Below are positions 15,798 through 23,987 of a DNA stretch of 64,000 bases, piece after piece; position 1 is the stretch's first letter; each line of letters starts with the position of its first letter. The stretch spans positions 1-64,000 of the forward strand of contig SHZJ01000009.1 of assembly GCA_009692365.1 (NCBI GenBank), in the 5' to 3' direction. Position numbers and translations under genes: made by a program. The notes under the pieces are model-generated. The model was given only the letters and a program-made list of their open reading frames with translations. It ran no database searches and had not been told where the DNA came from. Origin of the DNA: Gammaproteobacteria bacterium. Its GTDB lineage: Bacteria; Pseudomonadota; Gammaproteobacteria; Ga0077536.

Positions 15798-17477
15798 TTA
15801 GGCCGCGATGCTGGCGGCCGGTGCTAGGCGTTGATTCAGCGCCCCCAAAATGGCGCGCAACGAGGCCTCCACGATGTCGCTGCTGCGTCCCACGCCGCAG
15901 TAACGTTGACTATCCAGACTCAGCTGCACATAGGCCACGGCCTCGGCATCCGCACCGGCGGCGCGGCTCAGCTTATGTTCGCTGTATTCGACCAACACGA
16001 TTTTGCGGCCACAGTATTGTTCGAGCGCGGCAACAAACGCACCCATCACGCCTGACGCCCGGCCGTGCAGCACCGCCGTGCTGGCACCGTCGCGGAGCGT
16101 CGCCTGCAAACGGTCTTCATCGTTTTCGCGCGTGACCTGATAGCCCTGCAAATCGTAGGGCGTGCGCTGGCCCAGATAATGCCGCTCGAACAGGCTCACG
16201 ATGGTTGTCGGATCCACTTCGGTGGCGCTGCGTTCGGCCTCGCGCTGGACCACCGGGCTGAAATCGATTTGCAACCAACGCGGCAGCTGGAAACCGGCTT
16301 CCTGCTCCAGCACCCACGCCACGCCGCCTTTGCCGGATTGGCTGTTGATGCGAATGACTTCCTGGTAGCTGCGCCCGATGTCGAGCGGGTCGATCGGCAA
16401 ATAGGCAACCGCCCAGGGGTCTTCCGGGCGACGTTTGGCGAGGCACTTACGGATGGCGTCCTGATGGCTGCCAGAAAAAGCCGTGAACACGAGTTCGCCG
16501 GCGTAGGGATGCCGCGGATGCACCGGCAATTGGGTGCAGGCTTTCACCACCCGGATGATTTCATCCATGTGGGAGAGATCGAGACACGGGTCGATGCCCT
16601 GACTATAGAGATTCATGGCCATCGTCACGATGTCCATGTTGCCGGTACGCTCGCCGTTGCCCAGCAAACAGCCTTCCACCCGCTGCGCGCCCGCCATGAC
16701 CGCCAGTTCTGCCGCCGCCACCGCGCAGCCGCGGTCGTTGTGGGTGTGCAGGCTGACGATCACGGCGTCGCGCCGGTCTACGTGACGGCAGAACCATTCG
16801 ATTTGGTCGGCGTAGACGTTGGGCGTCGCCATTTCGACCGTCGAGGGCAGGTTGAGGATGCACGGGTGGGCCGGGGTGGGCTGCCAAACATCAATCACGG
16901 CGTTGCAAACTTCCACCGCGTAATCGAGTTCCGTGCCGGTGAAGCTTTCGGGCGAATATTGAAAAGTCCACTGGGTTTGCGGATAACGCGCGGCGCACGC
17001 TTTAACAAAGGTCGCGCCGTCGGTGGCAATGGCCTTGATGCCGGCGCGGTCGAGTTCAAAAACCTGCTCGCGCTGCACGGTCGAAGTTGAGTTGTAGAGA
17101 TGGAGGATCGCCCGCCGCACCCCAGCCAGCGATTCGAAGGTGCGCGCGATCAGTTCGGGGCGGGCTTGGGTGAGCACTTGCACGGTGACATCGGCGGGGA
17201 TCAGGTTTTCGTCCACCAGTCGGCGCACAAACTCGAAATCCGGGCTGGACGCCGCCGGGAAACCCACTTCGATTTGCTTGAATCCCACCGCCACGAGCAG
17301 CGCGAACAGCTGCATTTTTTGTTCGACGTTCATGGGCTCGATCAGCGCCTGATTACCATCGCGCAGGTCCACGCTGCACCAGTCGGGCGCGGCGGTCAGC
17401 ACCCGATTGGGCCACTGCCGGTCGGGCAGGGGGATGGGCGGGAACGGGCGATATTTGCGGTGGTCGAAACGGCTCAT
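15798..17477 (-). CDS. leuA: 2-isopropylmalate synthase (class with about 560 residues)
   Basis: 559 residues. First step of leucine synthesis: condenses acetyl-CoA with 2-oxoisovalerate. The catalytic barrel shows the DRE-TIM type motif LRDGNQALIEPM near residue 40, FKQIEVGFPAAS, the metal-binding HTHNDRGCAVA and LGNGERTGNMDIVTMAMNL. A C-terminal LeuA regulatory domain (about residues 430-550) should bind leucine for feedback inhibition. This is the longer LeuA form, starting MSRFDHRKYRPF, that prefers a single enzyme without leuBCD neighbours, which indeed are absent here. An Lrp-type regulator lies divergently 217 bp away. The gap between them carries clear palindromes, so leucine-responsive control is likely. 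Confidence 0.95.
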   Translation of the reverse strand: MSRFDHRKYRPFPPIPLPDRQWPNRVLTAAPDWCSVDLRDGNQALIEPMNVEQKMQLFALLVAVGFKQIEVGFPAASSPDFEFVRRLVDENLIPADVTVQVLTQARPELIARTFESLAGVRRAILHLYNSTSTVQREQVFELDRAGIKAIATDGATFVKACAARYPQTQWTFQYSPESFTGTELDYAVEVCNAVIDVWQPTPAHPCILNLPSTVEMATPNVYADQIEWFCRHVDRRDAVIVSLHTHNDRGCAVAAAELAVMAGAQRVEGCLLGNGERTGNMDIVTMAMNLYSQGIDPCLDLSHMDEIIRVVKACTQLPVHPRHPYAGELVFTAFSGSHQDAIRKCLAKRRPEDPWAVAYLPIDPLDIGRSYQEVIRINSQSGKGGVAWVLEQEAGFQLPRWLQIDFSPVVQREAERSATEVDPTTIVSLFERHYLGQRTPYDLQGYQVTRENDEDRLQATLRDGASTAVLHGRASGVMGAFVAALEQYCGRKIVLVEYSEHKLSRAAGADAEAVAYVQLSLDSQRYCGVGRSSDIVEASLRAILGALNQRLAPAASIAA

Positions 17478-17694
17478 GGTAGTGCTCTAGCTGGACGGTG
17501 GCGGGGGGCAACCGGCGCGCGGTGGAGCCGTTGCGTAGGCACCAAGTGTAAAGCGCGCGCGCTGGCGAAAGAAACCAAATTACCCCTATAAACCGGTTAA
17601 TTATTATTTAAAACTCCAACAAAAATTAAATTTTTAGAGTTATCCACCATTTTCGTGAAATACTTATTTCACCTCACCGAGTCGCGCCTAGCCT
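17478..17694. promoter_or_regulatory. AT-rich divergent control region of leuA and the Lrp-type gene, with two perfect palindromes
   Basis: This stretch is strikingly AT-rich against its surroundings (about 17575-17680). It contains a perfect 8-2-8 palindrome GTGAAATA-ct-TATTTCAC at 17655-17672, ending 22 bp before the regulator's ATG. A second perfect palindrome, AAAAATT-a-AATTTTT, lies at 17621-17635, flanked by AACTC (17612-17616) and GAGTT (17637-17641). Lrp/AsnC proteins bind AT-rich inverted repeats, often several in phase, and commonly autoregulate. I infer that these are its operators and that they also govern leuA. Confidence 0.65.
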
Positions 17695-18183
17695 ATGAAA
17701 CTCGACCGCATCGACCAACGCATCCTCACCGTGATGCAGGCCAACGGCCGCATCACTAATTTAGAACTGGCTGAGCAGGTGGGTTTATCGCCCACCCCGT
17801 GCGCCCGACGAGTGCGCGCGCTCGAAGAATCGGGCGTCATCGAACGCCATGTGACGCTGCTGAATCAGCAGCGTTTGGGTCTTAATATCACCGCGATGAT
17901 CGGCATCACCATGGACCGCCACACGCCCGATCGCTTCGAGGGCTTTGAACGCGAAGTGCGCCGGTTTCCCGAAGTGGTGGAGTGCAGCATCGTGACCGGG
18001 CAGACCGCGGATTACTTACTCCGGGCCGTGCTGCCCGACATGACCTACTACGAGGAGTTCCTGCTCGGGCGTCTGACCCGCATCGAAGGGGTGACAGGGG
18101 TACATTCCAGCTTTGTTTTACGCAAAATTATCGCAAAAACTGCACTGCCGCTTGATCATATCGGCGCAAACCGCAAGGATTAG
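17695..18183 (+). CDS. Lrp/AsnC-family transcriptional regulator
   Basis: 162 residues. The N-terminal winged helix-turn-helix reads DRIDQRILTVMQANGRITN, then LAEQVGLSPTPCARRVRALE and GVIERHVTLLN. The C-terminal RAM (ligand-sensing) domain shows EVVECSIVTGQTADYLLRA and ends IEGVTGVHSSFVLRKI. This is the family arrangement for leucine- or other amino-acid-responsive regulators that form octamers. The ATG at 17695 directly follows AT-rich DNA with a perfect 18-bp palindrome, pointing to autoregulation. The divergent neighbour is leuA, so leucine is a natural guess for effector, although other amino acids are possible. Confidence 0.95.
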   Translation: MKLDRIDQRILTVMQANGRITNLELAEQVGLSPTPCARRVRALEESGVIERHVTLLNQQRLGLNITAMIGITMDRHTPDRFEGFEREVRRFPEVVECSIVTGQTADYLLRAVLPDMTYYEEFLLGRLTRIEGVTGVHSSFVLRKIIAKTALPLDHIGANRKD

Positions 18184-18457
18184 CAGGTTACGTGCCGCCC
18201 GATCCGTTTTTGCTAGCGCCAGAAGCGCCCAACGGCACCGGCACAGGCCATGCGCTGAGGCTAAACCCCGCCGGAAAATCCGGCACCTGCCGCTCCGTGT
18301 GTCCGCAGCCCGACGCTAGCGGCTGCCACGCGCTCTGACCCTCCGACGCCCTCGCGTTCGAGTTGTTTCCCCGACCCGCCTGCTGACCGCGGCCGTCGGG
18401 TCGAGTAAATCCGGCCGGCCCTAAACGCAGCCCCCACGTCCATCATCAGGAATCAAC

Positions 18458-20119
18458 GTGTCCGACACCACCCTCACCGACATCCGTTTCGAAAATTTCG
18501 ACCTGCACGAAAACCTCTTGCGCGGTCTCAACGATGCCGGCTTCTTACGCTGCACCCCCATCCAAGCCATGACCCTGCCCATCACCCTGGCGGGCAAAGA
18601 TGTCGCCGGCCAGGCCCAAACCGGCACGGGTAAAACCGCGGCCTTTCTGGTGGCCCTGTTCAACCGACTGCTGACCGGTGCGGCCCACCCCGAGCGCCGA
18701 CCGGTCGACCCGCGGGCGGTAATTCTTGCGCCCACGCGTGAACTCGCCATCCAGATCGACAAAGACTCCACCCAAATTGGGCGCCACACCGGCCTGCGAA
18801 CGGCGCTGATATACGGCGGCGTGGATTACGACAAACAACGGGCGCTGCTGGAGTCTGGCGTCGACGTCATCATCGCCACGCCCGGTCGGTTGATCGATTT
18901 TGTGAAGCAGCACGCGGTGAGCTTTCGCGGCGTCGAAATGATGATCATGGACGAAGCCGACCGCATGTTCGACTTGGGCTTCATCGCCGACATCCGCTTC
19001 TTGCTCCGGCGGATGCCCGAAGCGGCAGAACGCCAAAACCTGCTGTTTTCAGCCACCCTCAGTCATCGGGTGCTGGAGCTTGCCTACGAGCACATGAACG
19101 ACCCGGAAAAACTGGTCGTCGAAGGCGACACCGTGACCGCGTCGAGCGTCCGGCAGCAGGTTTATTTTCCGGCCACCGAAGAAAAATTACCGTTACTGAT
19201 CGGCATCCTCAAGCAAATGGAAACCAGCCGCGGCATGGTATTCGTGAATACCAAATACGCTTGCGAACGGGTTGCGCTGGCGCTGGAACGTTCCGGCTAC
19301 AAGGTCGGCGTACTCTCCGGCGATGTGCCGCAGCGCAAGCGCGAGTCGTTGCTCGGGCGCTTCACCAAGGGTGAGTTCAGCCTGCTGGTGGCGACCGACG
19401 TGGCGGCCCGCGGCCTGCACATCCCCGGCGTGAGCCATGTTTTTAATTTCGATTTGCCCTACGACGCAGAAGACTACGTCCACCGCATCGGGCGCACGGC
19501 ACGCTTAGGCGCCGAGGGCGATGCCATCAGCTTTGCCTGCGACGAATACGCCATGCACCTGCCCGACATCGAGACGTTTATCGGGCTCAAAATCCCGGTC
19601 GTCAAAATTGACCCGGCCATCCTGATGCCCGTGCCTCGAGCCCCGGCTCGCCACGCGGGGGCGGCAGAAAGTGTGGTGGAGAACGCGCTGAGCGAAGCGG
19701 CGGCCGAGCGGCAGAAACGCCGTGAACGCGACCGCCGCGACGGGGGTGGCAGTGGGGGTGGCGCACGCCGCCCGGGCGGGCGCAGCCGGGAGGCGGGCCG
19801 CGCGGGCGCGGCGCCCGCGCGGGGCGGAGAACGCACCCGGCCACCGCGTCACGACAGTGAACCTCGGGCCCCACAAGCCGCCCGCGAACGAGCCGCACGG
19901 GCGCCGGTCAGCGCCGCGCCAGCGCCGGTCAGCGCGCCGGTTGGCGCGCCCGCGGCCTCGAGCGAGGAGGCCCGGCGGCGGCGTGGCGGCAACGGGCACG
20001 GCAACGCGCCGCCCAGCGCGCTCAGCACGCCGGCCAGCAGACCCGCCGCGACGGCACCCGCAGGCCTCATCACCCGCCTGCTCAAGCAGCTTAAAGCGTG
20101 GTTCGGCGGCGCCGGCTAA
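18458..20119 (+). CDS. rhlB: DEAD-box RNA helicase RhlB-like
   Basis: 553 residues from a GTG start with CAGGA upstream. Core (about 1-400): Q motif region [13 protein letters not shown], motif I AQTGTGKT, Ia [29 protein letters not shown], then [27 protein letters not shown] and [12 protein letters not shown]. The order and wording fit RhlB, the RNA helicase that works with RNase E in the degradosome. The last about 150 residues are a low-complexity tail, first rich in Arg/Gly/Glu then in Ala/Pro/Arg, ending in [14 protein letters not shown]. The tail likely binds RNA or protein partners. The region upstream (18184-18457) has no gene but has a short stem GCCGGA-aaa-TCCGGC at 18270-18284. Confidence 0.92.
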   Translation: MSDTTLTDIRFENFDLHENLLRGLNDAGFLRCTPIQAMTLPITLAGKDVAGQAQTGTGKTAAFLVALFNRLLTGAAHPERRPVDPRAVILAPTRELAIQIDKDSTQIGRHTGLRTALIYGGVDYDKQRALLESGVDVIIATPGRLIDFVKQHAVSFRGVEMMIMDEADRMFDLGFIADIRFLLRRMPEAAERQNLLFSATLSHRVLELAYEHMNDPEKLVVEGDTVTASSVRQQVYFPATEEKLPLLIGILKQMETSRGMVFVNTKYACERVALALERSGYKVGVLSGDVPQRKRESLLGRFTKGEFSLLVATDVAARGLHIPGVSHVFNFDLPYDAEDYVHRIGRTARLGAEGDAISFACDEYAMHLPDIETFIGLKIPVVKIDPAILMPVPRAPARHAGAAESVVENALSEAAAERQKRRERDRRDGGGSGGGARRPGGRSREAGRAGAAPARGGERTRPPRHDSEPRAPQAARERAARAPVSAAPAPVSAPVGAPAASSEEARRRRGGNGHGNAPPSALSTPASRPAATAPAGLITRLLKQLKAWFGGAG

Positions 20120-20126
20120 CGCGCAC

Positions 20127-20151
20127 TGGGGGCGCGGCTAACGTGCCCCCA
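20127..20151. terminator. Hairpin between convergent rhlB and the DsbA-like gene
   Basis: Perfect 7-bp stem TGGGGGC (20127-20133) and GCCCCCA (20145-20151) with an 11-nt loop, lying between two convergent stop codons. No T tract follows on either strand, so termination strength is uncertain. Confidence 0.45.
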
Positions 20152-20158
20152 ACCCCGG

Positions 20159-20809
20159 CTAGTCTGTCACCGCAGCAATTTCCTTGAGCGCCAGTTCAAA
20201 GGCGTCTACGGGCTGACCTCCCTGGATCAAATAGCGGTCGTTGATCACCACCGTCGGCACCGCGTTAATGCCACAACTGGCGTAGTAGCGTTGGCGCTCA
20301 CGCACTTCCTCGGTGTATTCGTCGCTGTCCAGAATGGCGGCCGCACGGGCTACTTCCAGCCCCACATCGGCCACCGCGCCCAATAACACATCGCGCGCGC
20401 CCGGATTCTCGCCTTGCGTGAAATAAACCCGAAACAACGCCATTTTCAGCTCTAGCTGCCGGCCGACCTCACCCGCCCAGTGGAGGAGCCGATGACAGTC
20501 GAAGGTGTTGTAGATGCGGTCGCGTCGCTCCATGCGGAACACGAAATCCAAGGCCTCGCCGCGATCCCGGATGCTTTGGCGAGTTGCCGCGAAGTGCTCG
20601 GGCGTGGCGCCATATTTTTCCAACAGATGCTCATCCAGATGCTGCCCCTCGGGGGGCATCTGCGGGTTGAGCTCAAAGGGCTGAAAATGGATGTCGGCTT
20701 CCACCGCCTCGTGGATATTCGCCAGCGCCTGTTCCAGCGATTTTAGCCCAATCACGCACCACGGACACGACACATCCGAGACAAAATCTATTTTTAGACG
20801 AATGCTCAT
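20159..20809 (-). CDS. DsbA-family oxidoreductase of the FrnE type
   Basis: 216 residues with no signal peptide, so cytoplasmic. It opens IDFVSDVSCPWCVIGLKSLE, with the C15-P-W-C18 redox motif in a thioredoxin fold with helical insertion. The cis-Pro loop is GINAVPTVVIND, and YLIQGGQPVDAFELAL near the end is typical of FrnE/2-hydroxychromene-2-carboxylate isomerase-like proteins. FrnE proteins are thiol oxidoreductases or isomerases of uncertain substrate. It lies 26 bp downstream of an FKBP gene on the same strand, so the two protein-folding factors probably share a transcript. Confidence 0.9.
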   Translation of the reverse strand: MSIRLKIDFVSDVSCPWCVIGLKSLEQALANIHEAVEADIHFQPFELNPQMPPEGQHLDEHLLEKYGATPEHFAATRQSIRDRGEALDFVFRMERRDRIYNTFDCHRLLHWAGEVGRQLELKMALFRVYFTQGENPGARDVLLGAVADVGLEVARAAAILDSDEYTEEVRERQRYYASCGINAVPTVVINDRYLIQGGQPVDAFELALKEIAAVTD

Positions 20810-20835
20810 GGCAGGTCCTCCGCAAAGAGTTGGAT

Positions 20836-21168
20836 TCAGCGCACCGCCAACAGTTCGACGTCGAACACCAGCGTTGCGTTCGGGGGAATGACCCCACCCG
20901 CGCCGCGGGCGCCGTAGCCCAATTCAGGCGGGATAATGAGCGTCCGGGCGCCGCCCACCCGCATCCCGGCCACGCCTTGGTCCCAACCTTGGATCACCTG
21001 CCCCGCCCCTAGGGAGAAGGAAAAAGGGTCGCCCCGGTCGCGTGAGCTATCGAATTTCTGGCCCTTCTGCTCGGGGGCACCCTCATCAAACAGCCAGCCG
21101 GTGTAATGCACCACCACTTGGTGCCCGCTTTCGGCCACCGGGCCATCCCCAATTTTATGTTCAAGCAT
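20836..21168 (-). CDS. FKBP-type peptidyl-prolyl cis-trans isomerase, single domain
   Basis: 110 residues without signal peptide; a minimal cytoplasmic FKBP. It shows VVVHYTGWLFD, the insertion EGAPEQKGQKFDSS, then DPFSFSLGAGQVIQGWDQGV, GMRVGGARTLIIPPELGYG and VIPPNATLVFDVELL. The aromatic pocket residues (Tyr, Phe, Trp, Tyr) of the prolyl-isomerase site are in place. The start ATG is preceded by GGGGAATTAGC. It precedes the FrnE-type gene, giving a two-gene folding operon. Confidence 0.94.
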   Translation of the reverse strand: MLEHKIGDGPVAESGHQVVVHYTGWLFDEGAPEQKGQKFDSSRDRGDPFSFSLGAGQVIQGWDQGVAGMRVGGARTLIIPPELGYGARGAGGVIPPNATLVFDVELLAVR

Positions 21169-21239
21169 GCTAATTCCCCGTTGACGAGGCGCGATTGTGC
21201 ATGAGCCAGCGCCAAAGCAACACGCCGGCCTGCCGGTCC

Positions 21240-21818
21240 TCAGGCGGTGTCACGGATCGCGCGGTAGGCCGGGGCCGTTCGGGCGTGCGCATCTTCCTTG
21301 GCGTAGGCGGCGATGAGCCGCCAGCCGTCGCGCTGGGCCTGCGTGAGGGCCTGTGTCAGGGCCGGGCCGGGCGCCAAGGGGGGCGCTCGGGCAGCCGCCG
21401 CGCGGGTGGTCGGTCTAATCGCGCTAGCCCCCCACGCCACCGGCAGCGCGCCCCGCCCCGCCGCTGGGGCTGCGGCGACTTGGGGCAGGCCTTGGGTCGC
21501 GGGCGGGCCGGCAGCGCTCGCGGGCGCGAGCGTGGCGTCGAATAACAGCCCGAGCGCTGAGAGCGCAACGCCCACCGGGCCACCGTATAAAGCACCGCCG
21601 GCGAGCTGCATCGCCGGGTCGATCGCGTCGCCCGTGAGCCGTCGGTACAAGGTACTCACCAGCGGAATGTGCTGCAGCGGATTCACCACATCGAGCACAT
21701 CGGCGAAAGTCAGTCCATCCTTGCCAAACAGCCAGTGCCCCAACTGCGCGAACGCACCGCGCAGCGAGTGCGCATTCGCGCCGGGCACCACGGCTGGGGG
21801 GAAGATGGGGGGGGACAT
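21240..21818 (-). CDS. Conserved hypothetical protein with a Gly/Ala-rich membrane-associated segment
   Basis: 192 residues from the ATG at 21818 (MSPPIFPPAVVPG). The central part GLTFADVLDVVNPLQHIPLV, then STLYRRLTGDAIDPAMQLAGG, then ALYGGPVGVALSALGLLFDA recalls a conserved family of unknown function in proteobacteria; the last piece could be a membrane-inserting hairpin. The C-terminal part is Ala/Pro-rich and ends in a basic/acidic helix (AYAKEDAHARTAPAYRAIRD). The frame stays open 71 codons further upstream, but that part covers a tandem DNA repeat and is probably not translated. Divergent from the VOC gene. Function unknown. Confidence 0.6.
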   Translation of the reverse strand: MSPPIFPPAVVPGANAHSLRGAFAQLGHWLFGKDGLTFADVLDVVNPLQHIPLVSTLYRRLTGDAIDPAMQLAGGALYGGPVGVALSALGLLFDATLAPASAAGPPATQGLPQVAAAPAAGRGALPVAWGASAIRPTTRAAAARAPPLAPGPALTQALTQAQRDGWRLIAAYAKEDAHARTAPAYRAIRDTA

Positions 21819-21872
21819 GATGGGAGGCACACTCCGGGGTTGCACTGACCAGCCCAAACAATGCAAAGGGCA

Positions 21873-21908
21873 CGCCAGCCCCGCCAGCCCCGCCAGCCCC
21901 GCCAGCCC
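21873..21908. repeat. Four perfect tandem copies of the 9-mer CGCCAGCCC
   Basis: Four head-to-tail copies (21873-21881, 21882-21890, 21891-21899, 21900-21908) lie in the divergent gap between the hypothetical gene and the VOC gene. If the hypothetical protein started further upstream, they would encode a Gly-Leu-Ala repeat. Such 9-bp repeats can vary in copy number. Confidence 0.8.
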
Positions 21909-22045
21909 ACGACGGGCGGCGGGCGCGGTTTTTGCCGGGCGTGCGGCCAAGGGTTGCCAGTGCCGCGCCAAAACTGGCCGCGGCGCCGGAATCTCGTTAC
22001 CGTGGGCCAGCTGGCAATCCACCCAACCCACTCTTGGAGGTCGCG

Positions 22046-22570
22046 ATGACTCAACCGCTCTACACCGTTCGACAGCTGGCCTATGTGGTCCGCGACCTCG
22101 ACGCGGCGCTCAAGTACTGGACTGAAGTGCTGAAAGTCGGCCCGTTCTTCCGGTTCGACCACTGCCCGCTGCTAGACCAGCGCTACTACGGCAAGCCCTC
22201 CAACACCGACGTCACGCTGGCCTTGGGCAATAGCGGCGACCTGCAAATTGAGCTTATTTACCAGCACAACGACGAGCCTTCGGTCTACAAGGAATTTCTG
22301 GATGCCGGACGCGTTGGCGTGCACCACTTTGGCATGATGCCGGTGGACTACGCGGCCACCTGCGCGCAATACCGAGCGCTGGGCCACGCGGCGGCCTTTG
22401 AGTGCACGGTCGGCGGGGCCGAACTGGTGTATTTCGACACCGTAAAAACGGTGGGCCACTACATCGAACTGTGGGACAACCACCCGGTGTTTAAAGATTT
22501 GTTCCAAATGGTGGAAGAAGCCGCCCAGGGCTGGGACGGCCAGCACCCGATCCGCCCAGGCCCCCTGTAG
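22046..22570 (+). CDS. VOC-superfamily (glyoxalase/bleomycin resistance) protein
   Basis: 174 residues, start ATG with TTGGAGG 5 nt upstream. It opens VRQLAYVVRDLDAALKYWTE, the first beta-alpha-beta-beta-beta unit of the vicinal oxygen chelate fold. HHFGMMPVDYAATCAQYRAL opens the second unit, and VYFDTVKTVGHYIELWDN closes it with a Glu that is often a metal ligand. The His of GVHHFG and Glu of YIELWD are probable metal ligands. Substrate unknown: members include dioxygenases, isomerases and epimerases. Divergent from the hypothetical gene on its left and convergent with hslO on its right. Confidence 0.88.
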   Translation: MTQPLYTVRQLAYVVRDLDAALKYWTEVLKVGPFFRFDHCPLLDQRYYGKPSNTDVTLALGNSGDLQIELIYQHNDEPSVYKEFLDAGRVGVHHFGMMPVDYAATCAQYRALGHAAAFECTVGGAELVYFDTVKTVGHYIELWDNHPVFKDLFQMVEEAAQGWDGQHPIRPGPL

Positions 22571-22601
22571 TCCGGCCCGGGCAGGCGCGCCGTGGCACGA
22601 C

Positions 22602-23564
22602 TTATTGCAGGGTCGGCGGTGCGGCGGGCTGGTCGCGCTCGGGGGTGAACATTTTGGTGACTTCTACGGCATCAAAATGAAACTGCTGGCCGCAAAAGTC
22701 GCAGCAGACCTCCACCACGTCGCGCTCGGTCAGGATGTCTTCGATCTCCACCCGGCCCAGCCCCTGCAGCATGCCGCGCACCCGCCCGGATGAGCAGGTG
22801 CACGCAAAGGCGCTGGGCAGTGGGTCAAAACGGCGCAGGGGCTCTTCCCAAAACAAGCGGCGCAGGAGTTGCTCAGCCTCGAGGCCCAGCAACTCCGGCG
22901 CGGTGAGCGTGGCGCCCAAGAGCGCGATGCGGTTGAAATCGTCGTCCAAGCCGATGCGGTCTTCATCCCGGGCACCCGCCAGATTGCCGACCCCGCTCAC
23001 CGGCATGCGCTGGAGCAACAAACCCGCGGCCACCTCGTCGTTGGCCGCCAAAATCAGCCGGGTGTCGAGTTGTTCAGATTGCAGCATGTAGTGCTCGAGC
23101 ACCTGCCCGAGCGACGCCAGCGGCTCGCGCCGGTCGCCGTGCAGCGACACCACGCCTTGATAGGGTTGGGCGCCCGGGGCGCGGTCGCGGGGGTCCAAGG
23201 TGAGCGCGCAACGGCCCGTCCCCCGTGGGTTCACCATCTCCTGCAGGCTCGCGGCGTTGTCGAGCGCACCCACGACCTTGGCCGTCGTGCGGAAACTCAG
23301 CGTGGATTTGACTTCCGCCACCACCAGTTTCACCGGGCCATCGCCGTGCAGCTGCAACACCAAAGCCCCTTCGAACTTGATACTTGATTGCATCAACAGC
23401 CCGGCGGCGACCATCTCGCCCATTAAAACGCGCACCGGCGCGGGAAACGCGCCCACCACGGCCCGCCGGCGCAGGGCCTCGCGCCAAGCGTCGGTGACCC
23501 GCACCAAGGCCCCGCGCACGGGCAGACCTTCGAAGATAAATTTGTGCAGATTGTTCGCGCTCAT
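22602..23564 (-). CDS. hslO: Redox-regulated chaperone Hsp33
   Basis: 320 residues. Hsp33 becomes an active holdase when oxidants release its zinc. The C-terminal zinc site is present as CTC (FACTCSSGRV) and CDFC (VCCDFCGQQFHFD), the four conserved cysteines. The N-terminal domain includes HKFIFEGLPVRGALVRV and GEMVAAGLLMQSSIKFEGAL. It follows a 63-residue small gene on the same strand by 57 bp. Together with the divergent cnoX gene beyond, this is a cluster of oxidative-stress chaperones. Confidence 0.96.
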   Translation of the reverse strand: MSANNLHKFIFEGLPVRGALVRVTDAWREALRRRAVVGAFPAPVRVLMGEMVAAGLLMQSSIKFEGALVLQLHGDGPVKLVVAEVKSTLSFRTTAKVVGALDNAASLQEMVNPRGTGRCALTLDPRDRAPGAQPYQGVVSLHGDRREPLASLGQVLEHYMLQSEQLDTRLILAANDEVAAGLLLQRMPVSGVGNLAGARDEDRIGLDDDFNRIALLGATLTAPELLGLEAEQLLRRLFWEEPLRRFDPLPSAFACTCSSGRVRGMLQGLGRVEIEDILTERDVVEVCCDFCGQQFHFDAVEVTKMFTPERDQPAAPPTLQ

Positions 23565-23621
23565 CCCAGTACTTCCAGCAGGGGGACGCGCATTATGCCC
23601 GCTAAGTGGCCCACCCGCAGG

Positions 23622-23813
23622 CTAGGAGAGCTCCTCCCCCAGCGCGTTGAGCTCGGCGCGCAAATCCAGCGCGACATTGCCGGATAGCTGCAGCTGCACC
23701 AGCTGACCCGCGCGAGCGATAAAACCCCGCTGGATGCCGTGGCGAGGTAGGTGCCGCACCTGCGTCAACACATCCATGACTTCCCCTTCAGCCACAAAAA
23801 TAGACGCTCGCAT
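23622..23813 (-). CDS. Small protein of unknown function upstream of hslO
   Basis: 63 residues starting MRASIFVAEGEVMDVLTQVR, from an ATG with a strong ribosome binding site (GGAGATAAGGG, 3-5 nt before the ATG). It contains RHGIQRGFIARAGQLVQLQL and an acidic C-terminus LRAELNALGEELS. No signal peptide or membrane helix. Codon bias matches real genes and the upstream part of the same open frame does not read like protein. Same strand and 57 bp ahead of hslO, so possibly cotranscribed. Family unknown to me. Confidence 0.6.
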   Translation of the reverse strand: MRASIFVAEGEVMDVLTQVRHLPRHGIQRGFIARAGQLVQLQLSGNVALDLRAELNALGEELS

Positions 23814-23987
23814 GACCCTTATCTCCGCTGGCTGCCTGACGATTTTCCGCGCGCTGGTGGCGGGCCTGTTTTGCAGGCTGATGACAGCTTGGGCCTGCGG
23901 CCATCGCGCCGGTCGGTTGAATTGGTTACCCTCCCAAGGCGCAACGCCCGCCTTCACTTTATTGCACTTTTGAGGACATCCCTTTTC

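Noticed and set aside
16065-17090. 341-codon plus-strand frame inside leuA
   Set aside because: Antisense to leuA, whose motifs and length are complete; a shadow caused by GC-rich codon bias.
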